From: CAVQBC01 sp963710665
Lineage (GTDB): Bacteria; Actinomycetota; Thermoleophilia; Solirubrobacterales; Solirubrobacteraceae
Direction: 5' to 3'
Length of the DNA stretch: 64,000 nt
NCBI GenBank assembly: GCA_963710665.1
Contig: CAVQBC010000008.1
Coordinates: 744,001 to 808,000 of the forward strand
This document shows, one piece after another, positions 39,700-48,331 of this stretch. The notes below the pieces were generated by a model that did not search any database, was not told the origin of the DNA, and worked only from the letters and a program-made list of their open reading frames with translations. A program made the translations under genes and the position numbers. Positions within the stretch are counted from its first letter, which is position 1. Each line of letters starts with the position of its first letter.

Positions 39700-41657
39700 C
39701 GCCGCAACACCAGCGCGCCCGCCTCGTCCAGCTCCCCCGCCCACCCCGGTCGCACCACGCACGTGGCCTCGGCCAGCTCCACGATCGCCGGGCCCTCGAC
39801 CGCGTCGCCCGGCCCCAGCGCCGCGCCCGGCACGACCTCGACGTCCTGCCACTCCCCGTCGAAGCACGCGCGCCGCCGCTCGCGTCGCGCGTCCGGCGAG
39901 CGCTCGCCCGCGCGCAGCGGCGGCTTCTCGACCGGGGTGGTGGCGACCAGGCGCACGTTGACGAGCTCGACCGGCTCCTCGTCCATCCGGTAGCCGTAGC
40001 GGCGCTCGTGCGCGACGTGCAGGCGCTCGGCGAGGTCGTCGAGGTCGTCGGCGTCGACGGTCAGCTCGAACGACTGGTGGCGGTAGCGCAGGTCCGCGCG
40101 GCGGCGCAGGTCGGGCTCGGCGGCGCCGGACTCGAGCTCGCCGAAGGCCTCCTCCATCGCGCCGTGGTCGAGCTCGCCGAGGAGCGGCCGCACGCTGTCG
40201 CGCCGCAGGTCGGAGATCGCCAGGCCGAGCGCGCTGAGCACGCCGGCCGTCCGGGGCACGAGCACCGTCGCCATCCCGAGCTCCTCGGCGAGCGCGCACG
40301 CGTGCATCCCCCCGGCGCCGCCGAAGGCGACCAGCGCGAAGTCGCGCGGGTCGAGGCCGCGCTCGACCGAGATCACCCTCAGCGCCCGCGTCATCTCGGC
40401 GTTGGCCACGCGCACGATGCCGAGCGCGGCCGCCTCGGGGTCGAGCCCCAGCGACTCGCCGGCCCGCACCAGCGCCGCCTCGGCGCGGCCGCGGTCCAGC
40501 ACGACCTCGCCGCCCAGCTCGGCCCCGTCGCCGAGGTAGCCGAGGAACAGGTTGGCGTCGGTCACCGTCGGCTCCTCGCCGCCGCGCCCGTAGGCGGCCG
40601 GGCCGGGATCGGCGCCCGCCGAGTGCGGCCCGACCCGCAGCGCGCCGCCCGCGTCGGCCCACGCGATCGACCCGCCGCCCGCCGAGACCGTGTGGACGTC
40701 GACCATCGGCAGCTTGACCGGCACGCCCGCCACGACCGACTCGGTGGTGGTCTGGGCCTCGCCGTCGAGGATCGGCGCGACGTCGGTGCTGGTGCCGCCC
40801 ATGTCGAAGGTGAGGACGTCGTCGAAGCCGCTCGCCCGCGCCGCGTAGGCCGCGCCCACCACGCCGCCGGCGGGCCCCGAGAGCAGGCAGCCGGCGGCCG
40901 CCTGCGCGGCGTCGCCGATCTCGACGACGCCGCCGGAGGACTGCATCACGAGCGGCGTGGGCACGCCCGCGTCCTCGGCGCGCGACGCCAGCTGCTCCAG
41001 GTAGGCGGCGAGCCGCGGCGCGAGGTAGGCGTCGGCGACGGTCGTCGAGCAGCGCTCGTACTCGCGGAACTCGGGCAGCACCTCGGACGACAGCGACACG
41101 TGCACGCCGTCGAGCGCCTCGCGCAGCGCGGCGCCGACCGCCTGCTCGTGCTCCGGGTGCAGGAAGCCGAACAGCAGGCACACCGCGACCGCCTCCACGT
41201 CGGCCTCCCGCACGGCCTCGACCGCCTCGCGCAGCGAGTCCTCGTCGAGCGGCTCGAGCACCCCGTCGGGGCCCATCCGCTCGCGCACCGTGAAGCGCAG
41301 CTCGCGCGGGACGAGCGGCGCCGGCCGCCGCGCCGCGAGGTCGTACAGCGACGCGCGGTCCTGGCGGCCGATCTCGATCACGTCGCGGAAGCCCTCGGTG
41401 GTCACGAGCGCCGTGCGCGCCCCGCGGCGCTCGAGCAGCGCGTTGGTGGCCACCGTCATGCCGTGCGCGAAGGCCGCCGGCCCGTCCGTGCCCGCCGCGC
41501 CCGGCAGCCCCGCGGCCTCGAGGCTGCGCATGACGCCCTCGGACTGGTCGCGCGGCGTGGAGGGGACCTTGGCGGTCACCAGCCGGTCGCCCGCGATCAG
41601 CACGAGGTCCGTGAACGTCCCGCCGACATCCACCCCGAGGCGCGCACCTTCCGTCAC
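39696..41657 (-). CDS. hyuA: Hydantoinase A / oxoprolinase A subunit
   Basis: A 653-residue subunit with an acetate/sugar-kinase-like ATPase fold. N-terminal phosphate loop LGVDVGGTFTDLVL, GMTVATNALLERRG, second phosphate region FDMGGTSTDVAPI near residue 290, and FGGAGGMHACALAEELGM near residue 455. GTG start. It is upstream of and translationally coupled to hyuB. Likely supplies the ATP-dependent step of cyclic amide opening. Confidence 0.93.
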   Translation of the reverse strand: MTEGARLGVDVGGTFTDLVLIAGDRLVTAKVPSTPRDQSEGVMRSLEAAGLPGAAGTDGPAAFAHGMTVATNALLERRGARTALVTTEGFRDVIEIGRQDRASLYDLAARRPAPLVPRELRFTVRERMGPDGVLEPLDEDSLREAVEAVREADVEAVAVCLLFGFLHPEHEQAVGAALREALDGVHVSLSSEVLPEFREYERCSTTVADAYLAPRLAAYLEQLASRAEDAGVPTPLVMQSSGGVVEIGDAAQAAAGCLLSGPAGGVVGAAYAARASGFDDVLTFDMGGTSTDVAPILDGEAQTTTESVVAGVPVKLPMVDVHTVSAGGGSIAWADAGGALRVGPHSAGADPGPAAYGRGGEEPTVTDANLFLGYLGDGAELGGEVVLDRGRAEAALVRAGESLGLDPEAAALGIVRVANAEMTRALRVISVERGLDPRDFALVAFGGAGGMHACALAEELGMATVLVPRTAGVLSALGLAISDLRRDSVRPLLGELDHGAMEEAFGELESGAAEPDLRRRADLRYRHQSFELTVDADDLDDLAERLHVAHERRYGYRMDEEPVELVNVRLVATTPVEKPPLRAGERSPDARRERRRACFDGEWQDVEVVPGAALGPGDAVEGPAIVELAEATCVVRPGWAGELDEAGALVLRR

Positions 41658-41665
41658 GCGGCGGA

Positions 41666-41671
41666 AACCTA
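41666..41671 (-). promoter_or_regulatory. -10 box of hyuA
   Basis: TAGGTT on the minus strand, eight bases before GTG 41657; leaderless spacing. The rest of the 212-base gap to the LysM gene shows nothing recognisable. Confidence 0.4.
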
Positions 41672-41869
41672 CCCGTCTCGGGCGGCAGCCGCCGACGAGG
41701 GCGCGGCGTCGCTCCGGCCGGCGGCCGGCGGCGGCCGTCCGCCCGCGGCCTCAGCCCTGCCGCCGCTGCGCAGGGACGCGGACGGGGCGCCGGGCGTGGG
41801 CCGCGAGCCGCGTGTGCGCGCAGCGGCCCCGCCGCGCGCCCCGGGGTGCGCGGCGGGCGCGCCCGCGCG

Positions 41870-42835
41870 TCAGCCGCCGAAGCGCGAGCGCAGCGCCTGC
41901 ACGTTCGACACGTAGCTCTTGGTGTCGTCGAACAGGCCGCGCGAGCGGACGGAGCCGAGGCCCTGGTAGTAGCCCGCGATCGCGGCGTTCTCGTCGCCGC
42001 CGGTGTCGGCCAGGAGCTGCTTGAGGTACATCACGCCGGCGTGCACGTTGTCGTTGGCGGAGTTCGGATCGAGCCGGCGGTCGGAGAGGTTGTCCTGCAC
42101 CCAGCTCCACGTGCCGGGCATGACCTGCATCACGCCGCGGGCGTTGGCGTCCGAGACCATCGAGTTGTTGAAGCCGCTCTCCTGCCAGGCGATCGCGGCG
42201 GCCAGCGACGGCGGGACGCCGTACTGGGCGGCGACCGTCTGCACGTCGCCGGCGCCGACGCGCTGCGGCGTCGCGGCCGGGGCGGCCTTGGGCACGACGT
42301 GCTCGGCGGGCTCGGGCTCCGACGACCGCGCCGGGGCGGGGGCGCCGCTGGGCAGCTTGATGACCGTCCCGGTCAGCAGGGGCGCGGCGGGGTCGATCCC
42401 GTTCATGGACGCCATCTGGGCGACGGGGACGCGCGCCGAGGCGGCGAGGCCCGACAGCGTGTCGCCCGCGCGCACGACGTAGGAGCCCATGGCCGCCGGG
42501 CCGCCGGCGGGCGCCTGGGCGGTCGAGCCCTGGCCGGAGGCGCCCGACGAGCCGGTCGAGGCCGGCTGCGCCCCGCCCTGCTGCAGCGCGGCGCTGCCCT
42601 CGGCGACGGTCGGGACCTTGACGGTCGACCCGAGGACGACGCTGCCGTCCTCCGGGAGCCCGTTGTAGGCCGCGAGCGTCCGCGTGGTGAGGTTGTTGCG
42701 GGAGGCGATCGACCACAGCGTGTCGCCGGGTTGCACGGTGACGTCGACGGCCGCGACGGCCGACGGGGCGGTCGCGAGCGTGCCGAGCACGGCGACCGCG
42801 AGGGTGGTGGCGAGGAGTGGGGGAGTTGGGCGCAC
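41870..42835 (-). CDS. Secreted LysM-SLT lytic transglycosylase
   Basis: A 321-residue cell-wall hydrolase. Signal peptide (residues 1-29, ending SAVAA), two LysM peptidoglycan-binding repeats (VQPGDTLWSIASRNNLT and VRAGDTLSGLAASARVP) joined by a Ser/Gly/Ala linker, then an SLT domain: IAWQESGFNNSMVS with catalytic Glu, ARGVMQVMPGTW and NVHAGVMYLKQLL. GTG 42835 is preceded by GGAGGT with eight bases spacing. Cleaves glycan strands with 1,6-anhydro product formation in this family. Divergent from the acyltransferase. Confidence 0.94.
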   Translation of the reverse strand: MRPTPPLLATTLAVAVLGTLATAPSAVAAVDVTVQPGDTLWSIASRNNLTTRTLAAYNGLPEDGSVVLGSTVKVPTVAEGSAALQQGGAQPASTGSSGASGQGSTAQAPAGGPAAMGSYVVRAGDTLSGLAASARVPVAQMASMNGIDPAAPLLTGTVIKLPSGAPAPARSSEPEPAEHVVPKAAPAATPQRVGAGDVQTVAAQYGVPPSLAAAIAWQESGFNNSMVSDANARGVMQVMPGTWSWVQDNLSDRRLDPNSANDNVHAGVMYLKQLLADTGGDENAAIAGYYQGLGSVRSRGLFDDTKSYVSNVQALRSRFGG

Positions 42836-42945
42836 GTCTGGTGACCTCCGTGTTTCCGAGTCGGGAGTGAGGTCTAGCCGAGCCTGGTGCCCCAGACACC
42901 CCTCCGCGCGGCGTTACGACGCCCTGCAACCAGGCTTGCGGAGGG

Positions 42946-42951
42946 CATACT
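42946..42951 (+). promoter_or_regulatory. -10-like box of acyltransferase gene
   Basis: CATACT, seven bases before GTG 42959; a TAnnnT-like box with C in the first position. Confidence 0.35.
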
Positions 42952-42958
42952 CCGCGCC

Positions 42959-43537
42959 GTGGACGCCGCCCGGATCCGCCTATGGGGCCAGAAATGGCGC
43001 TGGTACGAGCGCAACTCGCTGCCGTGGAACCGCGCGCGCATCCACTGGGAGTTCGCCCAGCGCGGGGCGTTCTGCCGCTGGCCGGTGCGCGGCAACGTGC
43101 TCGAGATGCTCCGCGAGGGGCGCCTCGAGGTCGGCGAGCACGTGCTGCTCGAACCGGGCGTGTGGCTGACGGCGGTGGCCCCGGGCCGGATCAGCATCGG
43201 CGAGGGCTCGATCCTCAACCTCGGCGTGCAGATCGCCGCCCTCGACCGGGTCGAGATCGGCCCCCATTGCATGCTCGCCAACGGCTGCTTCATCTCCGAC
43301 GCCAACCACCGCTACGACGACCCCGGCCGGCCGGTCCCGTGGCAGGGGTTCACCTCGAAGGGACCGACGGTCCTCGGCGACAACGTGTGGTGCGGGGCCA
43401 ACGTCGTCGTCACCAGCGGCGTCACGATCGGCGCGCGCTCGGTCATCGGGGCCAACTCCGTGGTCACCGCGGACGTGCCGCCGCTGTCGATCGCCGCCGG
43501 CGCGCCCGCGCGGGTGCTGCGCCGCGTCGGGGCGTGA
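42959..43537 (+). CDS. Acyltransferase with left-handed beta-helix (maltose O-acetyltransferase-like)
   Basis: A 192-residue hexapeptide-repeat protein. Repeats such as ISIGEGSILNLGVQI, VEIGPHCMLANG and TVLGDNVWCGANVVV / VTIGARSVIGANSVV form the left-handed helix. DANHRYDD carries the active-site His of this family, and AGAPARVLRR is the closing motif. Transfers acetyl or other acyl groups from CoA to sugars. GTG 42959 chosen by the -10-like spacing; upstream in-frame ATG 42887 lies within the promoter region. Confidence 0.9.
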   Translation: MDAARIRLWGQKWRWYERNSLPWNRARIHWEFAQRGAFCRWPVRGNVLEMLREGRLEVGEHVLLEPGVWLTAVAPGRISIGEGSILNLGVQIAALDRVEIGPHCMLANGCFISDANHRYDDPGRPVPWQGFTSKGPTVLGDNVWCGANVVVTSGVTIGARSVIGANSVVTADVPPLSIAAGAPARVLRRVGA

Positions 43538-43549
43538 ACGGCGGGGCGC

Positions 43550-43798
43550 CTACTTGCTCGAGAGCATGACCTGTACGCCGACGACCACCCCGGCCGCGAA
43601 CACCACGAAGGCCACCGTCGTCAGCGCCCCGTAGGCGATCCGGGCGACGGAGTTGCCCGCATAGTGGGCCTCGGTCGTCCGCGCGCCCCAGCGCACCACG
43701 AGCGCGAACAGCGTGGTGATCGCGACCCCGGCCAGGAGCGAGACCACGACCACCTCGAGCAGGTCGTGTGCGCTGATCTGCGCGACGGGCACAGGCAT
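43550..43798 (-). CDS. Small membrane protein downstream of Pit
   Basis: An 82-residue protein with two hydrophobic helices (residues about 12-36 and 54-78) separated by RWGARTTEAHYAGNSVAR. No family recognised, though similar two-helix proteins follow pit genes in actinobacteria. ATG 43798 lies four bases after the pit stop, so it is the last gene of the DUF47-pit operon. Might be an accessory of the phosphate transporter (inference). Confidence 0.7.
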   Translation of the reverse strand: MPVPVAQISAHDLLEVVVVSLLAGVAITTLFALVVRWGARTTEAHYAGNSVARIAYGALTTVAFVVFAAGVVVGVQVMLSSK

Positions 43799-43802
43799 CC
43801 GC

Positions 43803-44903
43803 TCAGCCCTCCGCCGTCAGCGTGCGGCCGGTCGCCATGCGGCGCGCGAATGCGACGGCGAGCGCCACCAGCAGGGCGACGGACACCACGAGCGGGCCGG
43901 CGCCCGTCTCGCCCAGCAGGCGGACGATGGCGTACGTCAGCCCGCCCACTGCGGCGGCCGCCGGCAGGGTGAGCACCCACGCGATCACGATGTTGCCGGC
44001 CACGCCCCAGCGCACCGCGGAGAGCCGCTTGGCGGCGCCCGCGCCCATGATCGCGCCCGAGATGACATGGGTGGTAGACAGCGGGAAGCCCACGTGGGAG
44101 GCGGACAGGATCACCGCGGAGCCCGCGGCCTGGGCGGCGAAGCCCTGCGCCGGGTCCATCTTGATGATCCGCGTGCCCATGGTCTTGATGATCCGCCAGC
44201 CGCCCACATAGGTCCCGAGCGCGATCGCCGAGGCGGCCGAGAGGATCACCCAGGTCGGGACGTCGTCGCTCGCCTGCGCGTTGCCGTTGGCCACGAGCGC
44301 CAGGAAGATGATCCCCATCGTCTTCTGGGCGTCGTTGGTGCCGTGCGAGAGCGAGAACAGGCTCCCGGACACGATCTGGCCGAGCCGGAACCCCCGCGCC
44401 ACCGGTCCCGGCCGCTGGTGGCCGACGATCCGGTAGGCGATGAGGATCCCGAGGCCCGCCACCACGAGCGCCAGCACCGGCGCCACCAGCGCGGGCGCCA
44501 CCACGGTCTCCATCACGCCGTCCCACTGCACGGCGTCCCACCCGCCGGCGACCAGCGCGGCCCCGATCAGGCCGCCGATCAGGGCGTGCGAGGACGACGA
44601 CGGCAGCCCGAAGTACCACGTGGCGAGGTTCCAGGCGATCGCCCCGATCAGCCCGGCGAACACGACCGCCGGCGTGACCACGCCGGACTCGACGATGCCC
44701 TTGGCCACGGTCGCGGCCACCGCCAGCGAGAGGAACGCGCCGACGAAGTTGAGCGCGGCGGCCAGCGCGACCGCGACGCGCGGCGGCATCGCCCGCGTCG
44801 AGATCGAGGTGGCTACCGCGTTTGCGGTGTCGTGGAAGCCGTTGGTGAAGTCGAACGCGAGCGCGGTTGCGACGACGATCCAGAGAACGGCGTCGTTGTT
44901 CAC
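43803..44903 (-). CDS. pit: Low-affinity inorganic phosphate transporter, PiT family
   Basis: A 366-residue permease with about ten membrane spans. The duplicated PiT signature appears at FDFTNGFHDTANAVATSIST (residue 17 on) and in the C-terminal half around FPLSTTHVISGAIMGAGAA; FSLSHGTNDAQKTMGII is the GANDVANA-like second copy. Symports phosphate (as metal-phosphate) with protons. GTG start. Operon with DUF47 upstream (13 bases) and the small membrane protein downstream. Confidence 0.96.
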   Translation of the reverse strand: MNNDAVLWIVVATALAFDFTNGFHDTANAVATSISTRAMPPRVAVALAAALNFVGAFLSLAVAATVAKGIVESGVVTPAVVFAGLIGAIAWNLATWYFGLPSSSSHALIGGLIGAALVAGGWDAVQWDGVMETVVAPALVAPVLALVVAGLGILIAYRIVGHQRPGPVARGFRLGQIVSGSLFSLSHGTNDAQKTMGIIFLALVANGNAQASDDVPTWVILSAASAIALGTYVGGWRIIKTMGTRIIKMDPAQGFAAQAAGSAVILSASHVGFPLSTTHVISGAIMGAGAAKRLSAVRWGVAGNIVIAWVLTLPAAAAVGGLTYAIVRLLGETGAGPLVVSVALLVALAVAFARRMATGRTLTAEG

Positions 44904-44916
44904 GTGCCGAGGCCCG

Positions 44917-45543
44917 TCACGTGTTCTTGATGACGATGCCCTCGAGGATGTTGGCCACGCGCTCGGTCGAGTCGATCGCCTCCTCGAGGCGCTCGAAGAT
45001 GTCCTTCCAGCGGATCACGAGCATGGGGTCGATTCCGCGCTCGAACAGGGAGGCGAGGGCCTCGCGCGCGGCGCGGTCGCCCTCGTTCTCGAGCCGGTTG
45101 ACCTCGACCGTGTAGTGGTTGATGTCGCGGAAGGTGCGCAGCCGCGGGATCGCGCCCGCGACCTGGCGGCACGACTCGTGCAGGATCCGCGCCATCGTGG
45201 AGGCCTGGTCCATCGGAGCCTCGACGCGGTAGAGGCCGAGGAAGTCGGCGACCTCCTCGATGAAGTCGACGATGTCGTCGAGGGCGGACGCCAGAGCGTA
45301 GATGTCCTCACGGTCGATCGGGGTGACGAACGTCTGGTTGAGGCGCTGGATGATGTCGTGGGTGATGCGGTCGCCCTCGTGCTCGCAGTCGCGGACCTCC
45401 CGCGCCAGCTCGCGCTCGTCCGGCCAGGTCTCGAGCATGCGCTCGAGCAGCGCGGCGGCGCGCACGATGTTCTGCCCGGACTCCTCGAAGAGGTCGAAGA
45501 ACTCGCGCTCGCGGGGCGCGAAGATCTGCGACAGGCGACCCAT
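44917..45543 (-). CDS. DUF47 / PhoU-like phosphate transport regulator
   Basis: A 208-residue all-helical protein of the DUF47 (PhoU-related) family. Conserved metal-binding-type acidic segments are RDCEHEGDRITHDI (near residue 52), TPIDREDIYALASALDDIVD (near 75) and NRLENEGDRAAREAL (near 148). DUF47 proteins are typically encoded next to pit and are thought to control phosphate uptake. First gene of the operon with a leaderless -10 box. Confidence 0.93.
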   Translation of the reverse strand: MGRLSQIFAPREREFFDLFEESGQNIVRAAALLERMLETWPDERELAREVRDCEHEGDRITHDIIQRLNQTFVTPIDREDIYALASALDDIVDFIEEVADFLGLYRVEAPMDQASTMARILHESCRQVAGAIPRLRTFRDINHYTVEVNRLENEGDRAAREALASLFERGIDPMLVIRWKDIFERLEEAIDSTERVANILEGIVIKNT

Positions 45544-45550
45544 GGGCGGG

Positions 45551-45556
45551 AGTGTA
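45551..45556 (-). promoter_or_regulatory. -10 box of DUF47-pit operon
   Basis: TACACT on the minus strand, seven bases before ATG 45543; leaderless spacing. Confidence 0.45.
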
Positions 45557-45595
45557 GGTGCCCGAGCCGTCGCCGCCGCGGCCGCCCGGGTGCGC

Positions 45596-46498
45596 TCAGG
45601 CGTGCGAGTGGTCCTCCCGGGACAGCTCGTCCCGCAGCCGGTCGATCTCCTCGGGCGCGATCCCGTACGCGTGCTCCTCGGTCGGGAAGCGCCGCGTGCG
45701 CACGTCCTCGGCGTAGGCGGACATGCCGCGGACCATCTCCGCGCGAACGTCCGCGAAGCGCTTGGCGAAGCGCGGCAGGAAGCCGTCGTGCATGCCGAGC
45801 ATGTCGTGCAGCACGAGCACCTGGCCGTCGGTGCTGGCGCCCGCCCCGATGCCGATCACCGGCACCTCCATGTGCTCCATGATCACGTCGGTGACCTGCG
45901 CGGGGATCGCCTCGAAGACGATCGAGAAGCAGCCGGCGTCCTGCAGCGCGCGGGCGTCCTCGAGCACCTGCCGCGCGCGGGCCGCCGTCCGGCCCTGGGC
46001 GCGGTAGCCGCCGAGCGCGGTCGCGGTCTGGGGCGTGAGCCCGACGTGTCCCATGACGGGGACGCCGGCGCGGACGATCGCCCTCGCGCGCTCGGCCGAG
46101 GGGCCGCCGCCCTCGAGCTTGACGGCGTCGCACCCCGCCTCCTTGACGAAGCGCTGCGCGGTCTCGACCGCCAGGGCGTCCGAGGCCTCGTAGGAGCCGA
46201 ACGGCAGGTCGCCGACCAGCAGCGGGGTCTGCAGCCCGCGCCGCACGGCGCCGCAGAGCATCAGCATCTCCTCCACGGTGACGGGGACCGTGTCGCGGTA
46301 GCCGAGCACCGTGTTGGCGGCGGAGTCGCCCACCAGCACGACGTCGACCCCGGCGGCGTCGGCGACCAGCGCGCTCGGGTGGTCGTAGGCCGTGACCATC
46401 ACGATCGGCTCGCCGAGCGCGCGCATCTCGGCGAGCTTCGAGAGCGTGACCGGGCGGCGGTCGGCGGCGGGGCGCTCGGGACGCGGGTGAAAGGACAT
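45596..46498 (-). CDS. panB: 3-methyl-2-oxobutanoate hydroxymethyltransferase
   Basis: A 300-residue TIM-barrel enzyme making ketopantoate from alpha-ketoisovalerate and methylene-tetrahydrofolate. Metal and substrate motifs: VMVTAYDHPSA, LVGDSAANTVLGY with the Mg2+ Asp, GDLPFGSYE, VKLEGG, GHVGLTPQ and the catalytic Glu in IVFEAIPAQ. Last gene of the leftward DUF2520-panC-panB operon, five bases after panC. Full length. Confidence 0.98.
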   Translation of the reverse strand: MSFHPRPERPAADRRPVTLSKLAEMRALGEPIVMVTAYDHPSALVADAAGVDVVLVGDSAANTVLGYRDTVPVTVEEMLMLCGAVRRGLQTPLLVGDLPFGSYEASDALAVETAQRFVKEAGCDAVKLEGGGPSAERARAIVRAGVPVMGHVGLTPQTATALGGYRAQGRTAARARQVLEDARALQDAGCFSIVFEAIPAQVTDVIMEHMEVPVIGIGAGASTDGQVLVLHDMLGMHDGFLPRFAKRFADVRAEMVRGMSAYAEDVRTRRFPTEEHAYGIAPEEIDRLRDELSREDHSHA

Positions 46499-46502
46499 GC
46501 GA

Positions 46503-47399
46503 TCACTCCTTGGGGGTGGTTGGCGCCTCCGAGGAGGTCGCCACCTGGGTCTGGCGGTGGTCGATGAGGAGGTTGTCGATCAGGCGGACCGGGCCTACCC
46601 GGGCGGCCACGGCAACCAACATCCGCTCGGTTGCGGTGTCCAGCGGGGCGAGCGTGTCCGGGTCGACGACCGCGACGTATTCCGGCTCCACGCCGTCCAT
46701 CGCCGCCCGCACCGCGTCGCCGAGGCGCGCGGCGTCGCGCTCGCCGGCCTCGAGCGACTCGCGCGCCGCGAGCAGCCCCCGGGAGAGGGAGAGCGCGGCG
46801 GCCCGGTCGGCGGGGTCCAGGAGGCGGTTGCGGCTCGAGAGCGCCAGCCCGTCGGGCTCGCGCACGGTGGAGATCACCTCGAGGCGCACGGGCAGGTCCA
46901 GGTCGCGCACGAGCCGGCGCACGACCACCACCTGCTGGGCGTCCTTCTGGCCGAAGAGGACGACGTCGGGCGCGACGATGTTGAGCAGCTTGGTCACGAC
47001 CGTGGTGACGCCGGCGAAGTGCCCGGGGCGCTGGGCGCCCTCGAGCACGTCGGAGAGGCCCGCCACGGTCACCGTCGTGGTGAAGCCGTCCGGGTAGATC
47101 TCCTCCACCGCGGGGGCGAACAGGAGGTCGACGCCGAGCTCCGTGGCACGCGCGGCGTCGTCGGCCTCGCTGCGGGGGTAGGCGGCGAGGTCGGCGGCCT
47201 GGTTGAACTGGGCGGGGTTGACGAACAGCGACACCACCACGAGGCCGTCGTCGCCCGCGGCGGCGCGGGCGGCGGCGATCAGCGCCTCGTGGCCCGCGTG
47301 GAAGGCGCCCATGGTGGGCACGAGCGCGATCGTCCGGCCTCCGGCGCGAGCGGCGCCCACGTGCTCGCGCACGGCGGCGATCGTGCGCACCGTCCTCAT
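46503..47399 (-). CDS. panC: Pantothenate synthetase
   Basis: A 298-residue ATP-dependent ligase joining pantoate and beta-alanine. Nucleotide motif PTMGAFHAGHEALI (HIGH-like), SLFVNPAQF, FGQKDAQQ and the KMSKS-like SSRNRLL are all present. ATG 47399 overlaps the DUF2520 stop (ATGA). With panB it covers most of pantothenate synthesis; panD and a recognised panE are not in the window. Confidence 0.98.
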   Translation of the reverse strand: MRTVRTIAAVREHVGAARAGGRTIALVPTMGAFHAGHEALIAAARAAAGDDGLVVVSLFVNPAQFNQAADLAAYPRSEADDAARATELGVDLLFAPAVEEIYPDGFTTTVTVAGLSDVLEGAQRPGHFAGVTTVVTKLLNIVAPDVVLFGQKDAQQVVVVRRLVRDLDLPVRLEVISTVREPDGLALSSRNRLLDPADRAAALSLSRGLLAARESLEAGERDAARLGDAVRAAMDGVEPEYVAVVDPDTLAPLDTATERMLVAVAARVGPVRLIDNLLIDHRQTQVATSSEAPTTPKE

Positions 47400-48143
47400 C
47401 CGGCCGCCTCGTCGCGCGCCGGCGCCGCGGCGAGCATCCGGGTGGCGTCCGTGAGGGCGTCGAAGAGCTCCAGCAGCTCGGGGGCGCGCTCGGCCACGGC
47501 GGCCCGCTGACGGGCCACGGTCAGCTCGTCCCCGCGCACGATCGGCCCGGTCAGCGCCCGCTCGGAGCCGAGCGCCGCCCAGTTCTCCACGGCCGCGCGC
47601 ACGAGCGGGACCAGCAGCTCGCGCTCGACGCCCGCGGTGGCGGCCAGGCGCTCCGCGACGCCCTGCAGCGTGACGAGGAAGTTCGAGGCGATCGAGGCGG
47701 CCGCGTGGTAGGCGTGCCGGTCGTGGTCGGCGACCACCACGGCGCGCATCGCGAGCGCCTCGGCCAGGGCGTGCGCCACGGCGAGCGCGCGGGGTGTCGT
47801 GCCCGCGACCGCGCTCCCCGCGCCGGCGAAGGGGGACGGCCCGTCGGCAGTCGTGCGAGTGAGCGTCATCAGCGGGTGCAGGCCGAAGCCCTCATGCTCG
47901 CCCAGCGCAGTGAGCCCGGTGGCGCCGGAGCAGTGCCCGACGAGCGGGCCGGGAGCCAGGGCGGCCGCCGCGCGGGGGATCTCCGCGTCCGGGTACGCAC
48001 AGCAGCACGACGGTGGCGCCCTCGGGCGCGACGCCGCGGCCGAGCGGGCCGTCGACGGTGAGCCCCGCGGCGCGGAGCGCGGGGGCCAGCGCGGAGCCGA
48101 GGCGGCCAGCGCCGATGACGGCGATCCGGTCCAGTTCTCTCAT
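47396..48143 (-). pseudogene. Rossmann-DUF2520 oxidoreductase-like protein, single-base frameshift near 47990
   Basis: Starts at ATG 48143 with NAD(P)-binding loop VIGAGRLGSALAPAL, runs to VLLCVP, and then the frame is lost. Deleting one base near 47989-47993 gives DAEIPRAAAALAPGPLVGHC, continuing into the C-terminal DUF2520 domain (ASNFLVTLQGVAERLA, ALTGPIVRGDELTVARQ) that ends at 47396. Length 748 nt is one base over a multiple of three; repaired product 248 residues. In other actinobacteria this family sits beside panC, suggesting a role like ketopantoate reductase (inference). Could be a sequencing error. Confidence 0.8.
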
Positions 48144-48319
48144 GAGATACCGGCGGGGTGGAGGGGAGGCGTTGGGATCGGCGGGGTCCGTCCCCGGGGC
48201 GGGTGACGGCCTGTCAGGAATCATAGACAGGCGTGCGGCCGATGCCTGCCGGATTGCGCCGCAGCGAGATGTTGCGCGCTCAGAGCGGGGTCGATGGCGG
48301 AGCCCGCCGGGGGCGGAGG

Positions 48320-48325
48320 TACAGT
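48320..48325 (+). promoter_or_regulatory. -10 box of uracil-DNA glycosylase gene
   Basis: TACAGT six bases before GTG 48332; leaderless spacing. The 188-base gap back to the DUF2520 start otherwise shows nothing recognisable. Confidence 0.45.
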
Positions 48326-48331
48326 GGCGCC

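Noticed and set aside
42836..42958. c-di-AMP (ydaO) riboswitch before the LysM-transglycosylase gene
   Set aside because: Only about 120 bases shared with a divergent gene, and the conserved ydaO core motifs are not seen.
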